Assembly: GCF_022870885.1 (NCBI RefSeq) | Contig: NZ_CP091509.1 | Location: 2,170,001-2,234,000 of the forward strand | Length of the DNA stretch: 64,000 bases | Origin: Neisseria dumasiana | Lineage (GTDB): Bacteria > Pseudomonadota > Gammaproteobacteria > Burkholderiales > Neisseriaceae | Direction of reading: 5' to 3' | Shown: positions 44,100 through 54,031 of the stretch, in pieces | Layout of the letters: every line of letters begins with the position of its first letter | How positions within the stretch are numbered: position 1 is the first letter of the stretch | The notes under the pieces: generated by a model | The model's database searches: none | Told to the model about the DNA's origin: nothing | What the model saw: the letters and a program-made list of their open reading frames with translations, nothing else | Translations under genes and position numbers: made by a program

Positions 44100-44392
44100 A
44101 TCAAGCCTTTCGGTTGTTGGTATAGCATTGCGGATTGTACACTCATTGGCACCATAAAACGCCTGTTTAACCGAACCTAACACGGCACAGCTGCTTCTAT
44201 CAAAATCAACCCGTTTGCAGGGAATGGCGTTTTTGCAACGGGCGTAACCGCCATAGAAAAAGACGGCTTTTTATCAGTCGGAGACTTCTGTACAACGCCT
44301 CTCCGCAGCACCGATTGGCCTGCGGCTGTTTTCAGACGGCCTGAATAAGTTTTGCAAAGCCTGCTATCTGTATTAATATCTTGAAAACCATC
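44100..44392. other. Intergenic region without a supported gene
   Basis: Contains an imperfect hairpin CCCGTTTGCA/TGCAACGGG at about 44209-44240 and a single uptake sequence near 44331. I see no coding sequence. Confidence 0.45.
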
Positions 44393-44512
44393 ATGGATTC
44401 ATCACATTATTCCACTTCTGCCACCCTATGCGCGCAATGTGGCCTAGAACCCGAAAGCAGCCGAATCGATACCGCCACACTATACCGCCCCCGATGCCAA
44501 CCCCGCCTTTAG
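44393..44512 (+). CDS. Possible 39-residue leader ORF with CxxC
   Basis: ATG-started frame encoding MDSSHYSTSATLCAQCGLEP and ending at TAG 19 bases before the transporter start. It contains a CAQC pair and one further Cys, like half of a zinc ribbon. No ribosome-binding site is clear, and it may be non-coding or a gene remnant. Confidence 0.2.
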   Translation: MDSSHYSTSATLCAQCGLEPESSRIDTATLYRPRCQPRL

Positions 44513-44531
44513 CCACCCGAAAGCCCAGCTG

Positions 44532-46379
44532 ATGTCTTTTTTCAAGCCCCTTTTGTTCACCTTATTACTTGCCGCCAGCCCGTTTGCCGCGGCTTGTGCG
44601 CCCGACAATCCCGTCAAGCTCGGCGCGCTCGACTGGGAAAGCGGGCAGTTCACCACCGCCGTCTTAAACACCATCTTGCGCGACGGCTACGGCTGTGCCA
44701 CCGAAAGCGTGCCCGGTACGACTACCGCTTTGGAAACCGCGCTGGCGCAAAACGACATTCAGATTATTGCCGAACAATGGGTCGGCCGTTCGCCGGTGAT
44801 GCAGAAAGCCGTCGACGAAAAGAAAGCCGCCGTTATCGGCGACACGCTCAAAGGCGGTGCGCAGCAGGGCTGGTATGTGCCTGATTATGTGAAACAGGCA
44901 CACCCCGATTTAAAGAGCATGGCCGACCTACCCCGCTTCAAAGATTTGTTCCCCGACCCCGAATCGCCGCAAAAGGCACGCTTTCTCAACTGCCCTACCG
45001 GATGGACGTGTGAAGTCTTCAACACCCGCCTGCTCGACACCACCGGCCTCAACCGCAATTTCAATAACGTCCGCCCCGGTACCGGCGCGGCTTTGGATGC
45101 CGCCATTTCGTCTGCCTACGAACAGAAAAAACCGATTTTGTTTTACTACTGGCAACCCACCGGCCTGATGGCGAAATACCGTTTCGAGCCGCTGGACTTT
45201 CCCGAATACAATGCCGCCTGTTGGGAAACCCTGCTGCAAGCCGACAGCAGCAATCAATGCGTATCGGGCTTTCCCGTGTCCAAACTCGCCGTTGCCGTGT
45301 CCACCCCGTTTCAGACGGCCCACCCCGAACTCGCCGCCATGATCGAACGGCTGCAATTCGAGCCGGATATGCTCAACCGCACCATTCTCGAAATGTCGGA
45401 AAACAAACGCAGCGGCGAAGCCCAAGCCAAGCTGTTTTTGCAGCAGCATCCCGAAGTATGGCAGCAATGGGTTTCCGAAGAAGCCGCAGGCCGTCTGAAA
45501 GCCAAACTCGATATCCAATCGGCCGAGAGTAACGGCATTTTCCGCGTATGGTCGGTTTCAGACGGCCTCAACCGTTCGCTCAAGCAAACCGTGCAAAACC
45601 ACGGCGACACTTTGCGCCAAGCCAGCGATGCCACACTCGCCCTGCTGCTGCCGCTCGAACGCCTGCTGCAAGCCCTGCCCGCGTGGTTGGTGTTGCTGCT
45701 CACCGGCATAGTGGGCTGGCACGCCACGCGCAAATGGTGGTTCGCCGCCTTGTGCATCGGCGGTTTCTACGTAATCGGTTCGTTCGGCCTGTGGGCGGCA
45801 CTGATGCAGACGCTCGCGCTGCTGGCCGCTTCGGTATTGCTCACCGTGATCATCGGCATTCCCGTCGGCATCTTCACCGCCTACCGCCCGCGCCTCTACA
45901 AACTGCTCTCGCCTGCGCTCGACGTGATGCAGACCATGCCGAGCTTTGTATATCTGATTCCCGTGCTGATGCTGTTCGGCATCGGCAAAGTACCGGCGCT
46001 GTTCGCCACCGTGGTGTACGCCCTCGCCCCGCTTATCCGCCTCACCGCCCTCGGCATCCGCCAAGTCAGTCCGCAGATGATTGAAGCCGCCATCGCATTC
46101 GGCAGCAACCGCTGGCAACTGCTGAAGTGGGTGCTGCTGCCGCAAGCCAAGCCCAGCATCATGGCAGGTGTGAACCAAGCCGTGATGATGTCGCTCGGCA
46201 TGGTGGTGCTGGCCTCCATGATCGGCGCGCGCGGGCTGGGCGAATACGTGCTGCAAGCCGTACAAACGCTCAACATCGGCCAAGGCGTGGAAGCCGGTGC
46301 CGCCATCGTGATTCTAGCGATTATCATCGACCGCATTACACAGGCTTACGGCTGCGGCGGTAAAGATAAGCAGTCATAA
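44532..46379 (+). CDS. Glycine betaine/choline-type ABC transporter: substrate-binding protein fused to permease (ProX-ProW)
   Basis: 615 residues. A signal peptide (LLFTLLLAASPFAAACA) leads a substrate-binding domain at about 20-300 of the OpuAC/ProX class (KLGALDWESGQFTTAV, AEQWVGRSP, GTGAALDAAISSAYEQKKPI). A linker to about 375 is followed by a permease with about six helices and the EAA-type loop IEAAIAFGSNRWQLLKWVLL. The order (binding domain first) is the reverse of OpuABC. Importing compatible solutes would protect from osmotic stress. No ATPase gene is adjacent, which is required for transport. Confidence 0.88.
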   Translation: MSFFKPLLFTLLLAASPFAAACAPDNPVKLGALDWESGQFTTAVLNTILRDGYGCATESVPGTTTALETALAQNDIQIIAEQWVGRSPVMQKAVDEKKAAVIGDTLKGGAQQGWYVPDYVKQAHPDLKSMADLPRFKDLFPDPESPQKARFLNCPTGWTCEVFNTRLLDTTGLNRNFNNVRPGTGAALDAAISSAYEQKKPILFYYWQPTGLMAKYRFEPLDFPEYNAACWETLLQADSSNQCVSGFPVSKLAVAVSTPFQTAHPELAAMIERLQFEPDMLNRTILEMSENKRSGEAQAKLFLQQHPEVWQQWVSEEAAGRLKAKLDIQSAESNGIFRVWSVSDGLNRSLKQTVQNHGDTLRQASDATLALLLPLERLLQALPAWLVLLLTGIVGWHATRKWWFAALCIGGFYVIGSFGLWAALMQTLALLAASVLLTVIIGIPVGIFTAYRPRLYKLLSPALDVMQTMPSFVYLIPVLMLFGIGKVPALFATVVYALAPLIRLTALGIRQVSPQMIEAAIAFGSNRWQLLKWVLLPQAKPSIMAGVNQAVMMSLGMVVLASMIGARGLGEYVLQAVQTLNIGQGVEAGAAIVILAIIIDRITQAYGCGGKDKQS

Positions 46380-46412
46380 TCATACTCAGCCGCTACAATA
46401 CGCGACAAAACG

Positions 46413-46488
46413 TATGTAGCGAATAAACTTTTTCTGCTACGGCGTTGCCGCACCTTATCGCAGTAAAATTGAGTTGAATACTATATAT
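46413..46488. repeat. Short, deleted Correia-like element
   Basis: Left end TATGTAGCGAATAAACTT, a central CTACGGCGTTGCCGCACCTT in inverted order, and a right end AATTGAGTTGAATACTATA. It keeps about half the element length, downstream of the ProX-ProW gene. Confidence 0.6.
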
Positions 46489-46572
46489 TGAGCATCCAAC
46501 AGGCCGTCTGAATAACTGCTGTTGTTTTTCAGACGGCACGGTATGAGACCTTTGTCAAAACCTTCAGAATAG

Positions 46573-46610
46573 AAACGGGTTTTGTTTGACAATCAAACAA
46601 AACCCGTTTT
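46573..46610. terminator. Perfect 16-bp palindrome between convergent genes
   Basis: Arms AAACGGGTTTTGTTTG and CAAACAAAACCCGTTT around a 5-base loop. It could terminate both the transporter and the signalling operon. TGAGACCTTTG, resembling an IS5-family end, lies 24 bp to the left. Confidence 0.75.
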
Positions 46611-46674
46611 GAAATCACACCCACTAGAGAGCGTATCGGAAAAAATACATTTCAATTCGCTCTATTCATACTAT

Positions 46675-47139
46675 TTATTTACTCAAATAGCCTTTATATA
46701 TGGCAATCACGATAGCTGCTTGGAGTTTGTTCCACTCAAGAGGAATCACAAAAGACCGCCCCTCACGCGGCAGCATGATTTCATCGGGAGCACCTCTAAT
46801 CACAATCGGCACAGAAATTTCAAAATTTTCTCCAAATTCACTGCGCGCGTTTCCTGCAATCGTATTTGCCACTTCTCCTACGAGATCCATAATATTGGCT
46901 TCGCAAACATCACCCTCACCCATAAGCTCCAGCAGCCGCTGCGCCATGCTGGCCGGTGAGGTAAAGTAAACGACACCCCTATTATTGCCTGAAATGGCAA
47001 TCACTCCGGAATAATGTTTTGCTGCAGGCATAACATTATCAACAAGATACGGCGTACCCACGAAGATTTCTTCTCCCGCGACTTGGCTGAAATACTTCTG
47101 CACGCCTTCTAAAAATACTTGAAGTTGTTTTTCTTTCAT
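46675..47139 (-). CDS. CheX-family phosphatase-like protein
   Basis: 154 residues with the alpha/beta fold of CheC/CheX/FliY aspartyl-phosphate phosphatases. The catalytic ExxN motif is Glu89-Val-Ala-Asn92 in DLVGEVANTIAGNARSEFG. CheX dephosphorylates CheY-type receivers. Here its start overlaps the end of a CheY-like receiver by 4 bases, so that protein is the obvious substrate. Third and last gene of a kinase-receiver-phosphatase operon. Confidence 0.85.
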   Translation of the reverse strand: MKEKQLQVFLEGVQKYFSQVAGEEIFVGTPYLVDNVMPAAKHYSGVIAISGNNRGVVYFTSPASMAQRLLELMGEGDVCEANIMDLVGEVANTIAGNARSEFGENFEISVPIVIRGAPDEIMLPREGRSFVIPLEWNKLQAAIVIAIYKGYLSK

Positions 47140-47510
47140 TTTTGCAATCCTTCTGCCAGTTCTTCAAGTGCCTCAAATAAATCTTCATCGGTAAAAGGCT
47201 TGTAAATAAAGCCTCTCGCACCATACTCCAAAGCTTTGATACCGGTCGCCTTATCGGCCAAAGCCGAAATCACCAGAATATTGGCGTTCTCGTCTAAATC
47301 GATGATGTGGCGGATACAGGCCAAACCATCCATCTCCGGCATGGTTAAATCCATCGTTACCATATCCGGCTTCAATACATCATATAACTGAACCGCATCT
47401 TTTCCGTTTGCCGCAGTAGCCACTACCTCGAAACCCCTGTTTTCAGAGCTGCGCGTAATGCGGTTACGGATGATATTGGAATCATCAACGACCATAATAG
47501 TAAGCATCAT
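47136..47510 (-). CDS. CheY-like single-domain response regulator
   Basis: 124 residues, receiver domain only. Asp9 and Asp10 hold the magnesium, Asp54 in VTMDLTMPEMDG is the phosphorylation site, Ser82 and Lys104 (KPF) complete the switch. With no output domain, it must act by protein contact, or feed a phosphorelay. Encoded between a CheA-like kinase (29 bp upstream) and a CheX-like phosphatase (4-base overlap), so the three probably form one circuit. Two adjacent ATGs compete as start. Confidence 0.92.
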   Translation of the reverse strand: MMLTIMVVDDSNIIRNRITRSSENRGFEVVATAANGKDAVQLYDVLKPDMVTMDLTMPEMDGLACIRHIIDLDENANILVISALADKATGIKALEYGARGFIYKPFTDEDLFEALEELAEGLQK

Positions 47511-47539
47511 TTTCCCTTTTTAAATGTTGACGTTTTAAA

Positions 47540-49750
47540 TTATTTCGGTACGGTTAACGTAATGCATGTATAAGCACCGGCTCGGGTAGCAATGGATACT
47601 TTGCCTTTCATTTGTTTGATCCGCTCACTAACAATATCCATACCCACACCTCTGCCTGCATCTTCATTATTTTCTAGCGCTGTTGAAAAACCGGGAGCAA
47701 ATATTTTTTGAATAAGCGCCCTTTTGTCTAACTGAGCAGCTTCTTCTTGAGAATATTGACCTTTTTCAACCAGTTTTCTGCGAATCAATTCAACATTAAT
47801 ACCTGAACCGTCATCCTGTACTGTAAGGCAAACCGAATCTTTTTTATCTTCCAAAACCAAACGGAGATGCCCGGATTCCAGTTTGTGGTTTTTCAAGCGA
47901 ACATCCGGTTTTTCAATCCCGTGAACAACAGCATTTCTTAATAATTGTACGGCCAGCTCCCTAAGTTGGCTTTTAATGGTCATGTTGATACCGGGTTCAT
48001 CCATACCTTCACAGTGAAAATCCAATTTTTTTCCATTTCGTTCCGCCAACTCTCCCACATATTTGCCCAATTGTTTAGCCACTGAATCGGTAATTTTTGA
48101 TTGGCGGCCTGCATGGTGGGCAGTTTTTCGGCCATGCTCGGATGACGTTTTATTAATCCTGCTGTTTAAATCTTCAATCATTTGCGTCAGGCTGAACAGC
48201 TCTTCCAATAAAACCGTGAGCGTTAAAAAGTCTTCGCCATTCAATACTTTTCTGTTTTGCAGCTCTTTTAAATTGTCTTCCGATCTTTCCGCAATAGCCA
48301 CAAAACCATGAAGACTTAAAGAGCTGGCATCTCCCTTCATGCCGTGAACTTCCCTAAAGATAGCTTCAAGTTTGCGCAGAAAATCTTCCTGTGTTTTCGC
48401 AGAACGTTTCAATATCTCATTGATATTGTTATTTCGCTTTTTAGCAGTTTCAATAAAATCAAGCAGTAACTTGGGATCGGCATTTAAAATGAAAAACAGC
48501 ATTTCGGTTTGCAAATCACTTTGTTTGCGCTCTTTTGAAATTTTTTCTGCCAACAAAACGGAATTGGTTTCATCGCTAACATTAACCAATACGCGTGCAA
48601 TTTCTTTATTCTGATACACCCTGTTAAATTTGAAATCCAAATAGCGGGTTTCTTTCATACCTGCGCGATTGGTCACAACCATAGGACAACGCACAAACGG
48701 GTTCAAACTGCCTATCAGTTTTTCTTTAACCCTCGGATTGTATAGCTGGCGGATAAAACTGCTGGCAGTTTCCAAATCCTTAGGGCTTTCCACCATATCT
48801 GATAGAATATTGAGCATATTTTGTCCGCCAAAATTTTTTTTGCCCCATAAATTCTCTAATTCTTTAGAGTATTGAGTACCGATGTTCAAATCTTTATCCA
48901 GCAGAAACAGGCCGCTATTGATTGTCTGTAAAATTTCCTCATTTTCACGTCTGGCCACAGCAATTTCACGATCAGATTTTTCCAAACGGCGAACAAAGAA
49001 GCTTATAAAGAATAGAAAATACAACAGCGATAATCCGATACCGGCTATTTGAACGGCTTTTAAATTTACCGCCTTCTCCACAATTTCTTCATTCAGACCG
49101 ACAATAATTTCATCAATGCTGTTATACAATGTTTCTTGATTGGCCAAAGCAAACTGAGTAACTTCATGGGCAAATTGGACATTTTGACCCGACTCAATAG
49201 GATGGTTTATTGTTTTACGCAGCAATATTTGATAGTTTTGCCAAATATCCTGCACTTTGGATAAAGATGCCCGAGTAACATCAGACTCCAAAGCCTGAAT
49301 GCTGTCAAAACTTTCTACGATAGTGTAAGCCCCCCCTTTTTCCAACACCTTGATTAAGCCATATGCTGTTTCATAAGAGCTTTGTAAAGCTTGCTGTTTT
49401 TGAAGCTGAATTGAAATATATTCCTGATTGTTGGCATGCCAGCCTTTCTCAGACTGGATTACTCCATTTGTTTGATTATTTTTATTTTGAATCAGATCTT
49501 GCTCTAAATTTTTAATCCGCAACGATTCAACGGTTACCAACATATCGTAGAAAGTATCACTTAACGTACCCGCTGCATCAATTTGAGCCTGATTTTTTTC
49601 AATGTCCACAGATATGCTATAGGCGTAATACATTAAGCCTGAAACCAAGGTTAAAAAAATGGCAATTGACGCAGTAATATTACGATAACGCTTTCTTAAT
49701 AAAGCATCCTGCATGTGTGTGTGTTTTTCATCATGACTTTCCGTACTCAT
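47540..49750 (-). CDS. Membrane-bound CheA-like histidine kinase without CheW domain
   Basis: 736 residues. TM1 at about 27-48 (IAIFLTLVSGLMYYAYSI), a helical periplasmic sensor region of about 180 residues, TM2 at about 236-255. A PAS-like domain at about 270-395 is followed by an HPt domain with phospho-acceptor His469 in FREVHGMKGDASSL. The CheA-type catalytic domain spans about 590-736: QLLRNAVVHGIE (N box), DDGSGIN, FAPGFSTA and GRGVGMDIVSERI (G boxes). The dimerisation region is short, and the CheW-like coupling domain of real CheA is missing, so it should sense signals directly. About 560 bp of AT-rich DNA upstream holds the promoter. Confidence 0.9.
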   Translation of the reverse strand: MSTESHDEKHTHMQDALLRKRYRNITASIAIFLTLVSGLMYYAYSISVDIEKNQAQIDAAGTLSDTFYDMLVTVESLRIKNLEQDLIQNKNNQTNGVIQSEKGWHANNQEYISIQLQKQQALQSSYETAYGLIKVLEKGGAYTIVESFDSIQALESDVTRASLSKVQDIWQNYQILLRKTINHPIESGQNVQFAHEVTQFALANQETLYNSIDEIIVGLNEEIVEKAVNLKAVQIAGIGLSLLYFLFFISFFVRRLEKSDREIAVARRENEEILQTINSGLFLLDKDLNIGTQYSKELENLWGKKNFGGQNMLNILSDMVESPKDLETASSFIRQLYNPRVKEKLIGSLNPFVRCPMVVTNRAGMKETRYLDFKFNRVYQNKEIARVLVNVSDETNSVLLAEKISKERKQSDLQTEMLFFILNADPKLLLDFIETAKKRNNNINEILKRSAKTQEDFLRKLEAIFREVHGMKGDASSLSLHGFVAIAERSEDNLKELQNRKVLNGEDFLTLTVLLEELFSLTQMIEDLNSRINKTSSEHGRKTAHHAGRQSKITDSVAKQLGKYVGELAERNGKKLDFHCEGMDEPGINMTIKSQLRELAVQLLRNAVVHGIEKPDVRLKNHKLESGHLRLVLEDKKDSVCLTVQDDGSGINVELIRRKLVEKGQYSQEEAAQLDKRALIQKIFAPGFSTALENNEDAGRGVGMDIVSERIKQMKGKVSIATRAGAYTCITLTVPK

Positions 49751-50136
49751 AACGTCCCCTTATTTATGTACTAAATCATATTTAATTTTCTATTTTTATT
49801 GAGAAAATTTTAAAATAAATAACTATAAATATTATATTTATGTTAAATATCACAGTTAAATATACCAAATAAATCGAATTATCACATTAGCAATGTCATA
49901 TTTTTAAAACATATAAATGTCTAAATCGCTTCAAAGGAGCCTATACTTATTGTTTACAACAACTTACAAAAGCATCAAATGTTGCAAAATAAAAACAATT
50001 CATAACTATTCTTTACATTAAGCCGCAGAATATGGAGCTATTTGATATTTGATTCCAACCTGTACTGAAAGCTACACGATAACTGCAGTGAATCAAGCCA
50101 AAAGTCCACATACGTCATCATTAGGACTGACCTTAG
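49751..50136. other. AT-rich promoter region of the CheA-like operon
   Basis: Very AT-rich; must contain the promoter for the signalling operon on the minus strand. Several TATAAT-like hexamers exist, none clearly preferred. No coding sequence recognised. Confidence 0.4.
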
Positions 50137-50226
50137 GGCTGTTGACCGCTTTAGCGACTTATGCAATCGTTTTCTTGGAGCTCAGGCGCAGCAACGTCGT
50201 AGTGAAAGTTAAGTGGATTGACTATT
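50137..50226 (+). repeat. Right half of a Correia-like element
   Basis: Contains GGGCTGTTGACCGCTTTAGC, ATGCAATCGTTTTCTTGGAG, CTCAGGCGCAGCAACGTCGT and the right end GTTAAGTGGATTGACTATTTA. The left half is missing or unrecognisable. It lies beyond the rpsJ terminator. Confidence 0.7.
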
Positions 50227-50251
50227 TATAAAAAATTTCATCAGAAAAACA

Positions 50252-50281
50252 AAAAGCCCGAGAATATAATTCTCGGGCTTT
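50252..50281 (-). terminator. Intrinsic terminator after rpsJ
   Basis: AAAGCCCGAGAAT/ATTCTCGGGCTTT stem with T/A-runs on both sides, about 28 bases beyond the rpsJ stop codon. It implies that rpsJ is not followed by the rest of the S10 operon here. Confidence 0.88.
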
Positions 50282-50308
50282 TATACAATTTAACCAAATA
50301 TGAATAGG

Positions 50309-50620
50309 TTATTGAACTTTGATCTCTACATCAACACCTGCAGGCAGGTCAAGCTTCATCAAAGCATCTGTAGTTTTATCTGTCCAATCAACAATATCCA
50401 TTAAGCGTAAATGGGTACGGATTTCCAATTGTTCACGTGAAGTTTTGTTCACATGAGGAGAGCGCAAAATGTTAAAACGTTCAATTTTGGTCGGCAAAGG
50501 AATCGGACCTTTAACAACAGCGCCAGTACGCTTAGCAGTTTCCACAATTTCTTGAGCAGAACGGTCGATTAAACTGTAGTCATATGCTTTTAAACGGATA
50601 CGGATTTTTTGATTTGCCAT
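50309..50620 (-). CDS. rpsJ: 30S ribosomal protein S10 (NusE)
   Basis: 103 residues from the ATG at 50620 ([20 protein letters not shown]). S10 sits in the 30S head and is also the NusE subunit of antitermination complexes. The signature [21 protein letters not shown] is intact apart from expected variation. It lies 18 bp after tuf at the end of the str operon and is followed by a terminator, so S10 is separated from rplC and the other S10-operon genes. Confidence 0.98.
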   Translation of the reverse strand: MANQKIRIRLKAYDYSLIDRSAQEIVETAKRTGAVVKGPIPLPTKIERFNILRSPHVNKTSREQLEIRTHLRLMDIVDWTDKTTDALMKLDLPAGVDVEIKVQ

Positions 50621-50638
50621 TGATCTATATCCTTCCAA

Positions 50639-51823
50639 TTAAGCAATGATAGAAGACACTACGCCTGCACCAACTGTACGGCCGCCTTCACGAATCGCAA
50701 AACGCAAACCTTCTTCCATCGCAATCGGAGCAATCAGCTCTACAGTAATGGTCACATTCTCACCGGGCATTACCATTTCAACACCTTCCTCCAAAGTTAC
50801 CGCTCCGGTAACGTCGGTAGTACGGAAGTAGAACTGAGGACGGTAGTTGGCGAAGAACGGAGTATGGCGACCACCCTCTTCTTTGCTCAATACGTATACT
50901 TCAGCTTTGAATTTGGTGTGCGGAGTGATAGAACCCGGTTTAGCCAATACTTGACCACGCTCAACTTCTTCACGCTTGGTACCGCGCAGCAGTACGCCAA
51001 CGTTGTCACCTGCCTGACCTTGATCCAACAACTTGCGGAACATCTCAACACCGGTACAGGTGGTTTTTTGAGTCTCTTTCAAGCCTACGATTTCAATCTC
51101 GTCACCTACATTGATGATACCGCGCTCTACACGACCGGTTACTACTGTACCGCGGCCTGAAATAGAGAACACGTCTTCAATCGGCAACAAGAAAGGTTTG
51201 TCAACTGCACGCTCAGGAGTCGGAATGTAGCTGTCCAAAGCAGCGGCCAGTTCAAAGATTTTTTCTTTGTAAGCGGCATCACCTTCCAAAGCACGCAGAG
51301 CAGAACCTTGTACGATCGGGCAATCGTCACCCGGGAAGTCGTAGCTGCTCAACAGGTCGCGGATTTCCATCTCAACCAGTTCCAACAGCTCGGCATCATC
51401 AACCATGTCGCATTTGTTCATGAATACGATGATGTAAGGTACGCCTACTTGGCGTGCCAACAGGATGTGCTCACGGGTTTGGGGCATAGGACCGTCAGCA
51501 GCGGAACATACCAAGATGGCACCGTCCATTTGAGCGGCACCGGTAATCATGTTTTTAACGTAGTCGGCGTGACCCGGGCAGTCTACGTGTGCGTAGTGGC
51601 GGGTTTCGGTTTCGTATTCAACGTGGGAAGTATTAATGGTAATACCGCGGGCTTTTTCTTCCGGGGCATTGTCGATTTGATCGTAGCCTTTAGCCTGACC
51701 GCCGAATTTTTCGGCCAAAATGGTGGTCAATGCTGCAGTCAAAGTGGTTTTACCATGGTCAACGTGACCGATGGTGCCAACGTTTACGTGCGGTTTGCTC
51801 CGCTCGAATTTCTCTTTAGCCAT
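50639..51823 (-). CDS. tuf: Elongation factor Tu
   Basis: 394 residues. GTPase motifs GHVDHGKTT (P-loop), DCPGHADY (switch II) and NKCD. EF-Tu brings aminoacyl-tRNA to the ribosome. In the usual str-operon place after fusA. A DUS hairpin separates it from fusA, and a TATAAT on the minus strand at 51864-51869 may give tuf its own promoter. Confidence 0.99.
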   Translation of the reverse strand: MAKEKFERSKPHVNVGTIGHVDHGKTTLTAALTTILAEKFGGQAKGYDQIDNAPEEKARGITINTSHVEYETETRHYAHVDCPGHADYVKNMITGAAQMDGAILVCSAADGPMPQTREHILLARQVGVPYIIVFMNKCDMVDDAELLELVEMEIRDLLSSYDFPGDDCPIVQGSALRALEGDAAYKEKIFELAAALDSYIPTPERAVDKPFLLPIEDVFSISGRGTVVTGRVERGIINVGDEIEIVGLKETQKTTCTGVEMFRKLLDQGQAGDNVGVLLRGTKREEVERGQVLAKPGSITPHTKFKAEVYVLSKEEGGRHTPFFANYRPQFYFRTTDVTGAVTLEEGVEMVMPGENVTITVELIAPIAMEEGLRFAIREGGRTVGAGVVSSIIA

Positions 51824-51863
51824 GAGCTAATTCCTTTTATATTAAAGAACAATTAAAGAACAG

Positions 51864-51893
51864 GATTATAGCCGTCTGAAAATTTCAGACGGC
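51864..51893 (-). promoter_or_regulatory. DUS hairpin and possible tuf promoter between fusA and tuf
   Basis: GCCGTCTGAAA and TTTCAGACGGC arms at 51871-51893. On the coding (minus) strand the stem is followed not by a T-run but by TATAAT, a possible -10 box about 40 bases before tuf. The -35 position falls inside the hairpin and is poor. Confidence 0.4.
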
Positions 51894-51904
51894 CTTTTTG
51901 CAGA

Positions 51905-54007
51905 TTAACCTTTGCGAGCCGCAGTTACTTCGGCAGCAACATGGGCAGGAGCTTCTGCATACTTCTTAAACTCCATAGAATATGTGGCACGTCCCTGAGT
52001 GGCAGAACGCAAATCGGTAGAATAGCCGAACATTTCCGCTAAAGGAACTTCAGCACGGACTTTCTTGCCACCGATGCCATCATCATCCATACCCAACACA
52101 ATACCGCGACGGCGGTTCAAGTCACCCATTACGTCCCCCATATATTCTTCCGGAGTCTCGACTTCAACAGCCATAATGGGTTCCAGAAGAACAGGAGAAG
52201 CTTTCTTCATACCTTCTTTGAAGGCCATAGAAGCAGCCAACTCGAACGCAATTTGAGATGAGTCTACATCATGATAAGAACCGAAAATCAAACGTACACG
52301 CACATCCACAACAGGATAGCCGGCTACAATACCGTTTGGCAAAGTATCACGAATACCTTTATCGCAAGACGGGATAAACTCACGAGGAATCACACCACCT
52401 TTAATTTCATCGATAAATTCGTAACCTACGCCACCCGGTTCCAAAGGTTCCATCTTAATCACAACGTGACCATATTGACCTTTACCACCCGACTGCTTAA
52501 CGTGTTTAGCTTCAGATTCAACTTCCTTGCGGATAGTTTCGCGATAAGCAACTTGAGGTGCACCGACATTAGCCTCTACACCAAATTCACGTTTCATGCG
52601 GTCAACAATAATTTCCAAGTGCAACTCGCCCATACCCGAAATAATTGTTTGACCAGACTCTTCATCTGTGCGAACACGGAAAGACGGGTCTTCTTTAGCC
52701 AAACGGTTCAAAGCAATACCCATTTTTTCTTGGTCTGCTTTGGTTTTCGGTTCAACAGCAACGTGGATTACTGGTTCCGGAAACTCCATACGCTCCAAGA
52801 TAATCGGAGAATCTTCTGCACAAAGGGTTTCACCGGTTGTTACATCTTTCAAACCGATAGCTGCCGCAATATCACCAGCACGCACTTCTTCGATTTCAGT
52901 ACGGTCTGCCGCAGTCATTTGAACCAAACGGCCAATACGCTCACGGGTACCTTTTACCGAGTTGACTACAGTATCACCTGATTTCACAACACCGGAATAA
53001 ACGCGGATAAAAGTTAATTGACCAACATACTTATCGTTAAGCATTTTAAATGCCAAAGCTGAAAATTTAGCATCATCGCTTGCTTCCCTGCTATCTTTTT
53101 CACCGCTGGGTGTTTCACCTTGAACGGGCGGAATATCGGTTGGAGAAGGTAAAAATTCCACTACCGCATCCAGCATGCGTTGAACGCCTTTATTTTTAAA
53201 AGCTGAACCACACAACATGGGTTGGATTTCACCAGCCAAAGTACGCTGACGGATAGCAGCAACGATTTCTTCCTCAGTCAATTCTTCGCCACCAAGATAT
53301 TTATCCATCAACTCTTCGCTGGCCTCTGCTGCAGCTTCAACCATGTTGTTGCGCCATTCTTCAGCAGTTGCTACCAAATCAGCGGGGATTTCACCATATT
53401 CGAAAGTAGTACCTTTATCGGCCTCGTTCCAAATAATGGCTTTCATTTTCAGCAAATCCACAACACCTTCAAAGTTATCCTCAGCACCTACCGGGATAAC
53501 AACAGGTACAGGGTTGGCGCGCAAACGAGTGCGCATTTGCTCAACCACTCGGAAGAAGTTAGCACCTTGACGGTCCATTTTGTTTACAAAAGCCAAACGC
53601 GGCACTTTGTATTTATTCGCTTGGCGCCATACAGTTTCAGACTGCGGCTGAACGCCACCTACCGCACAGTAAACCATTACCGCACCATCCAAAACACGCA
53701 TGGAGCGCTCTACTTCAACGGTAAAGTCAACGTGTCCCGGGGTATCGATGATGTTAAAACGGTGTTCTTTAAACTGGCCGGCCATACCCTTCCAGTAAGA
53801 AGTTACGGCTGCTGAAGTAATCGTAATACCGCGCTCTTGTTCTTGTTCCATGTAGTCGGTTGTAGCCGCACCATCATGAACCTCACCCAATTTGTGGGTT
53901 AAGCCTGTATAGAAAAGAATACGTTCGGTTGTTGTCGTTTTACCTGCATCAATGTGTGCAGAAATACCGATATTGCGGTATAAACTAATAGGGGTTTTAC
54001 GAGCCAT
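51905..54007 (-). CDS. fusA: Elongation factor G
   Basis: 700-residue translocase GTPase. [15 protein letters not shown] (P-loop), DTPGHVDF (G3), [10 protein letters not shown] (G4); domains II to V follow with the domain IV region [12 protein letters not shown] intact. Its place after rpsG is that of the str operon. The length equals the usual 700 residues. Confidence 0.99.
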   Translation of the reverse strand: MARKTPISLYRNIGISAHIDAGKTTTTERILFYTGLTHKLGEVHDGAATTDYMEQEQERGITITSAAVTSYWKGMAGQFKEHRFNIIDTPGHVDFTVEVERSMRVLDGAVMVYCAVGGVQPQSETVWRQANKYKVPRLAFVNKMDRQGANFFRVVEQMRTRLRANPVPVVIPVGAEDNFEGVVDLLKMKAIIWNEADKGTTFEYGEIPADLVATAEEWRNNMVEAAAEASEELMDKYLGGEELTEEEIVAAIRQRTLAGEIQPMLCGSAFKNKGVQRMLDAVVEFLPSPTDIPPVQGETPSGEKDSREASDDAKFSALAFKMLNDKYVGQLTFIRVYSGVVKSGDTVVNSVKGTRERIGRLVQMTAADRTEIEEVRAGDIAAAIGLKDVTTGETLCAEDSPIILERMEFPEPVIHVAVEPKTKADQEKMGIALNRLAKEDPSFRVRTDEESGQTIISGMGELHLEIIVDRMKREFGVEANVGAPQVAYRETIRKEVESEAKHVKQSGGKGQYGHVVIKMEPLEPGGVGYEFIDEIKGGVIPREFIPSCDKGIRDTLPNGIVAGYPVVDVRVRLIFGSYHDVDSSQIAFELAASMAFKEGMKKASPVLLEPIMAVEVETPEEYMGDVMGDLNRRRGIVLGMDDDGIGGKKVRAEVPLAEMFGYSTDLRSATQGRATYSMEFKKYAEAPAHVAAEVTAARKG

Positions 54008-54031
54008 TTTGGTCGCCTTTCTAAATTTGGA

